A stretch of DNA of 23,888 nucleotides, from assembly GCA_943326975.2 (NCBI GenBank), contig CALPVI020000003.1:1-23888 (forward strand), given 5' to 3'. Under the pieces are notes generated by a model, which ran no database searches, had not been told where the DNA came from, and saw only the letters and a program-made list of their open reading frames with translations. This document shows positions 20,950 through 23,888 of this stretch, one piece after another. Position 1 is the first letter of the stretch; each line of letters starts with the position of its first letter. The stretch comes from Actinomyces viscosus (lineage in GTDB: Bacteria; Bacteroidota; Bacteroidia; Flavobacteriales_D; Crocinitomicaceae). The translations under genes and the position numbers were made by a program.

Positions 20950-23046
20950 ATGAATGAATTTCTTCAAACACCCATTGAATACTTAAAAGGTGTTGGTCCT
21001 CAACGTGCAGAAATCCTTAAAAAGGAAGCTGGCATAAGGACCTTTGAAGATTTATTGTTTTATTTCCCTTTTCGATATATTAATCGTTCTCAATATCATA
21101 CCATTGCTGAGTTGCCGCAATTAGATTCTTATGCCCAACTGAAAGGAAGAATTATTCAGGTAATTGACAAACCAGTAGGAAAGCAAAGTCGATTGACTGT
21201 AAAATTTCAAGACCATACAGGCGTAATTGATTTGGTTTGGTTTCAAGGTGCAAAATGGATAAAACCTATTTTGAAAGTTGGAATCGAGTTTCAGATATTT
21301 GGAAAAGCAAAGATTTTTGGTTCAACTTGGAATATACCACATCCAGAAATTGTAGAATTAAGCAAAGTGAATCAGTTGGTTGGGTTTCAACCGATATATT
21401 CAAGTACTGAAAAATTAACAGCCAAAGGATTTAGTTCAAAAGGAATTGAGAAACTTACGGCTGCATTAGTAGAGCAAATTAAAGGTAGAATACCAGAGAA
21501 TCTTCCAACACAGGTTTTACAAAAATATAATTTACTTTCTCGAGAGGCTGCTTTAACTCAAATTCATTGTCCGACAACTGAACAATTGACCAATGCAGCT
21601 CGTTTACGTTTAAAATTTGAAGAATTGTTTTTTCTTCAATTAGAGATGTTGATGCGAAAACAGATTTCAATGCATAAAACGAAAGGACATATTTTTTCTG
21701 AAGTTGGAATACATTTTTCAACTTTTTATGAATCTTATTTACCATTTGAATTGACAAATGCTCAAAAAAGAGTATTAAAAGAAATTCGAAAAGATTTTAT
21801 GAATGGTAATCATATGAATCGTTTATTGCAAGGAGATGTAGGAAGTGGAAAAACATTAGTTGCATTACTAACTATGTTGTTAGGGATTGGAAATGGTTTT
21901 CAAGCAGCGCTAATGGCTCCTACTGAAATTTTAGCGAACCAACATTATGTTACTATCAAAGAGTTTTTGAAGGACATGGATGTAAATGTAGCATTACTTA
22001 CTGGTTCTGTTAAAAAGAAAGATAGAAAGCCTATTTATGAAGGTTTAGAATCTGGCAAAATAGCAATCCTTATTGGAACACATGCATTGTTAGAGGATAC
22101 GGTTCAATTCAATAATTTAGGAATAGTTGTAATTGATGAACAGCATCGTTTTGGTGTAGCGCAAAGAGCTAAATTGTGGAAAAAGAATCTTATTCCACCT
22201 CATGTTTTAGTGATGACTGCTACTCCGATACCTCGTACATTAGCTATGACTTTTTATGGTGATTTAGATGTTTCTGTTATTGATGAATTACCTCCTGGAA
22301 GAAAACCGATTTCAACCTTACACAAATTTGAAGCTAATCGATTAGAAGTTTTTGGTTTTATCAAACGAGAGATTGCTTTGGGGAGGCAGGTGTATATTGT
22401 TTATCCATTGATTCAAGAATCAGAGACATTAGATTATAGTAATTTGATGGACGGATACGAAGCTATTACAAGAGCTTTTCCTCTGCCGACATATAAAGTG
22501 AGTATCGTTCATGGCAAACTGTCACCAGCTGATAAGGAATTTGAAATGCAACGTTTCATAAAAGGAGAAACTCAGATTATGGTTGCAACAACAGTAATAG
22601 AAGTTGGCGTTAATGTTCCGAATGCATCTGTAATGATTATTGAAAGTGCTGAACGATTCGGATTGTCTCAATTACATCAGTTAAGAGGTAGGGTAGGACG
22701 AGGAGCTGAGAAATCATATTGTATCTTGTTGACGGGAATAAAACTCTCAAAAGAATCGAAAAAAAGAATGGCGACAATGGTAAGAACCAATGATGGTTTT
22801 GAAATTGCTGAGGTCGATTTGGAGTTACGAGGACCCGGTGATATTATGGGGACTCAGCAAAGTGGAGAATTAGATCTTCGCATCGCCGATTTATCAAAAG
22901 ATGGTCCAATCGTAACACAGGCCAGGGAAGTTGCAAGAGAAATTCTACAAAAAGACCCCTTGTTAGAGTTAAGTGAACATTATTATTTAAAAGAACAACT
23001 CCGAAAAATCATGAAAGCACGACCAAATTGGAGTCGTATTTCTTAG
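20950..23046 (+). CDS. recG: ATP-dependent DNA helicase RecG
   Basis: Branch-migrates Holliday junctions and remodels stalled replication forks. At 698 residues it has the N-terminal wedge/OB region (IEYLKGVGPQRAEILKKEAGI, then LKGRIIQVIDKP), and all helicase motifs: Walker A GDVGSGKT near residue 296, MAPTEILANQH, DEQHRFG, MTATPIPRTLAMT, VYPLIQESE, VHGKLSPADKE, MVATTVIEVGVNVPNAS and LHQLRGRVGRG, followed by the C-terminal TRG-type ELRGPGDIMGTQQSG. Complete and normal. It begins 11 bases after a strong terminator and 4 bases after a -7-like TATCTTTA (20938-20945), so its leader is probably very short. It is convergent with the next gene and their stop codons overlap by 3 bases (4-base gene overlap). 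Confidence 0.97.
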   Translation: MNEFLQTPIEYLKGVGPQRAEILKKEAGIRTFEDLLFYFPFRYINRSQYHTIAELPQLDSYAQLKGRIIQVIDKPVGKQSRLTVKFQDHTGVIDLVWFQGAKWIKPILKVGIEFQIFGKAKIFGSTWNIPHPEIVELSKVNQLVGFQPIYSSTEKLTAKGFSSKGIEKLTAALVEQIKGRIPENLPTQVLQKYNLLSREAALTQIHCPTTEQLTNAARLRLKFEELFFLQLEMLMRKQISMHKTKGHIFSEVGIHFSTFYESYLPFELTNAQKRVLKEIRKDFMNGNHMNRLLQGDVGSGKTLVALLTMLLGIGNGFQAALMAPTEILANQHYVTIKEFLKDMDVNVALLTGSVKKKDRKPIYEGLESGKIAILIGTHALLEDTVQFNNLGIVVIDEQHRFGVAQRAKLWKKNLIPPHVLVMTATPIPRTLAMTFYGDLDVSVIDELPPGRKPISTLHKFEANRLEVFGFIKREIALGRQVYIVYPLIQESETLDYSNLMDGYEAITRAFPLPTYKVSIVHGKLSPADKEFEMQRFIKGETQIMVATTVIEVGVNVPNASVMIIESAERFGLSQLHQLRGRVGRGAEKSYCILLTGIKLSKESKKRMATMVRTNDGFEIAEVDLELRGPGDIMGTQQSGELDLRIADLSKDGPIVTQAREVAREILQKDPLLELSEHYYLKEQLRKIMKARPNWSRIS

Positions 23047-23888
23047 TTAAAAGAATTGTAATAATCAATAAAGGATTCACAATTACTTACTAAAGGTTCA
23101 TAATGTTCAGGGAATTCATTTTTTAATTTCTTAAATAATTCGTTTTCATAGAAAATTTCTTTCGCTTTTTCTTCTGAAATATATTCTTCTCGATACAAAT
23201 CTAATAATCTATATTTTTCACATCTTCCAGCCATTCTCAATGAAAGTGCTTTAATTTTTGATTTTTTTGAAGTATGATATGCGTCCAAATAATATTTTTT
23301 GGCTAACAAACATTGAAAATATTCTAGATCATCTTCTAAACCAGTATGTGATTCGGTAGAAGTCCAATAGTATCTTTTCATAATCCAAGAATTTCCATAT
23401 TGAGTCATGTTTAAGTAGCAATTAGCTATATGATAATTTAGGTATGCCAAATCGCTTTCTTTTGCAGTTTTTAATTTTGATTTTAAATCAATTAATTTTT
23501 TAATGACTTGCGGTTTCGTATATTTAATTGTATCAGCTTTTGTTGCTGAATGTTCATTGTATAAATTAGTATAAAAAGGATTGGCATTTAAATAATACTG
23601 ATAAGGGTAATGTTCTGATTCCCATAGAGTATCATTTACAAGATTGTAGTTTTTTAACGCATTGTTTAAATCATCTTTTCGCAAGAATTTTGTTCCTAAT
23701 AAATCGTATAATCGGGCAATTTTATTTTTAATGATATTGATTTTCCATTTCTCGAATTCACTGATTTCTTTTGATTTTATAGTGTAATCTATGATTTCAT
23801 GTATTTCATTTTCAGAGTACTGTGCATCCAAATAAAAGAAGTAATCCATATAAAAATCGTCATACCATGTTGAGATAGATTTAGTTGA
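23043..23888 (-). CDS. C-terminal part of a TPR-like protein (5' truncated by window)
   Basis: On the minus strand the frame is open from the window edge to a TAA at 23043-23045; an ATG at 23849 exists, but the 13 codons before it are also open (ending WYDDFYMDYFFYLDA), so I read this as the C-terminal ~281 residues of a larger protein. The sequence is helical and rich in Tyr, Leu, Lys and Asn, with TPR-like pairs such as NKIARLYDLLGTKFLRKDDLNNALKNYNLV and AYLNYHIANCYLNMTQYGNSWIMKRYYW. The word NMTQYGNSW is, from memory, typical of large Bacteroidota TPR-like proteins of unknown role. No function is assigned. Convergent with recG; no hairpin terminator lies between them. Confidence 0.7.
   Translation of the reverse strand, partial: STKSISTWYDDFYMDYFFYLDAQYSENEIHEIIDYTIKSKEISEFEKWKINIIKNKIARLYDLLGTKFLRKDDLNNALKNYNLVNDTLWESEHYPYQYYLNANPFYTNLYNEHSATKADTIKYTKPQVIKKLIDLKSKLKTAKESDLAYLNYHIANCYLNMTQYGNSWIMKRYYWTSTESHTGLEDDLEYFQCLLAKKYYLDAYHTSKKSKIKALSLRMAGRCEKYRLLDLYREEYISEEKAKEIFYENELFKKLKNEFPEHYEPLVSNCESFIDYYNSFN

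Noticed and set aside
21479..21757. Minus-strand frame opposite recG
   Set aside because: Lies within a conserved recG region and has no recognisable features or start context.
1..23888. Defence island, mobile element, phage or CRISPR array
   Set aside because: No transposase, integrase, restriction, Cas or repeat-spacer signal was found; all recognised genes are core functions with uniform codon use.

Overview
The window looks like chromosomal housekeeping DNA from a low-GC member of the Bacteroidota, most likely Flavobacteriales. The evidence is the AT-rich composition, A-rich start regions without Shine-Dalgarno sequences, many -7 boxes of the form TAnnTTTG, the order rpmB-rpmG-DUF4295-ftsY, a flavobacterial-type DnaJ, and a large TamB divergent from tsaD. 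I see no mobile element, CRISPR array, phage gene, tRNA or rRNA. Nearly every base is in a gene or in a short spacer holding a promoter or terminator; the longest non-coding gap is about 200 bases.

Layout. 1-716: the 3' end of peptide deformylase (def) followed by a TPR-like lipoprotein. 803-1640: two adjacent exported DUF1573 proteins, the second with a perfect 17-bp hairpin inside its signal-peptide codons. 1790-2974: an outer-membrane barrel protein with a C-terminal SPOR-like domain. 3132-4830: grpE-dnaJ, the DnaJ keeping only two of four zinc motifs. 4885-7052: a CPBP intramembrane protease and cinA, sharing an ATGA overlap. 7127-7761: ribosomal proteins bL28 and bL33 and the 51-residue DUF4295 protein (reported as bL38). 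7834-8790: ftsY. 8824-9351 (minus): a YdeI/OmpD-associated family protein. 9469-10461: a fumarylacetoacetate hydrolase family enzyme. 10519-12003 (minus): biotin carboxylase. 12132-16718 (minus): TamB. 16742-17764: tsaD with a TTG start. 17883-18167: an unrecognised 94-residue protein. 18370-20892: a free-standing DsbD-alpha-like protein followed by full-length DsbD. 20950-23046: recG. 23043-23888 (minus): the C-terminal part of a TPR-like protein running off the window.

Themes. Translation and protein biogenesis dominate (def, grpE/dnaJ, L28/L33/bL38, ftsY, tsaD), together with envelope biogenesis (TamB, DsbD, SPOR-barrel protein, CPBP protease). Transcription units are cleanly delimited: seven rho-independent terminators can be read. 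Several genes begin within about 20 bases of a terminator or a few bases after a -7-like box, which suggests very short or absent 5' leaders.

I did not find a clear new multi-gene system. The observations most worth checking are the hairpin in the second DUF1573 gene, the possible leaderless promoters, the single-zinc-centre DnaJ, the 94-residue protein with a repeated FHDD motif, and the extra DsbD-alpha protein.
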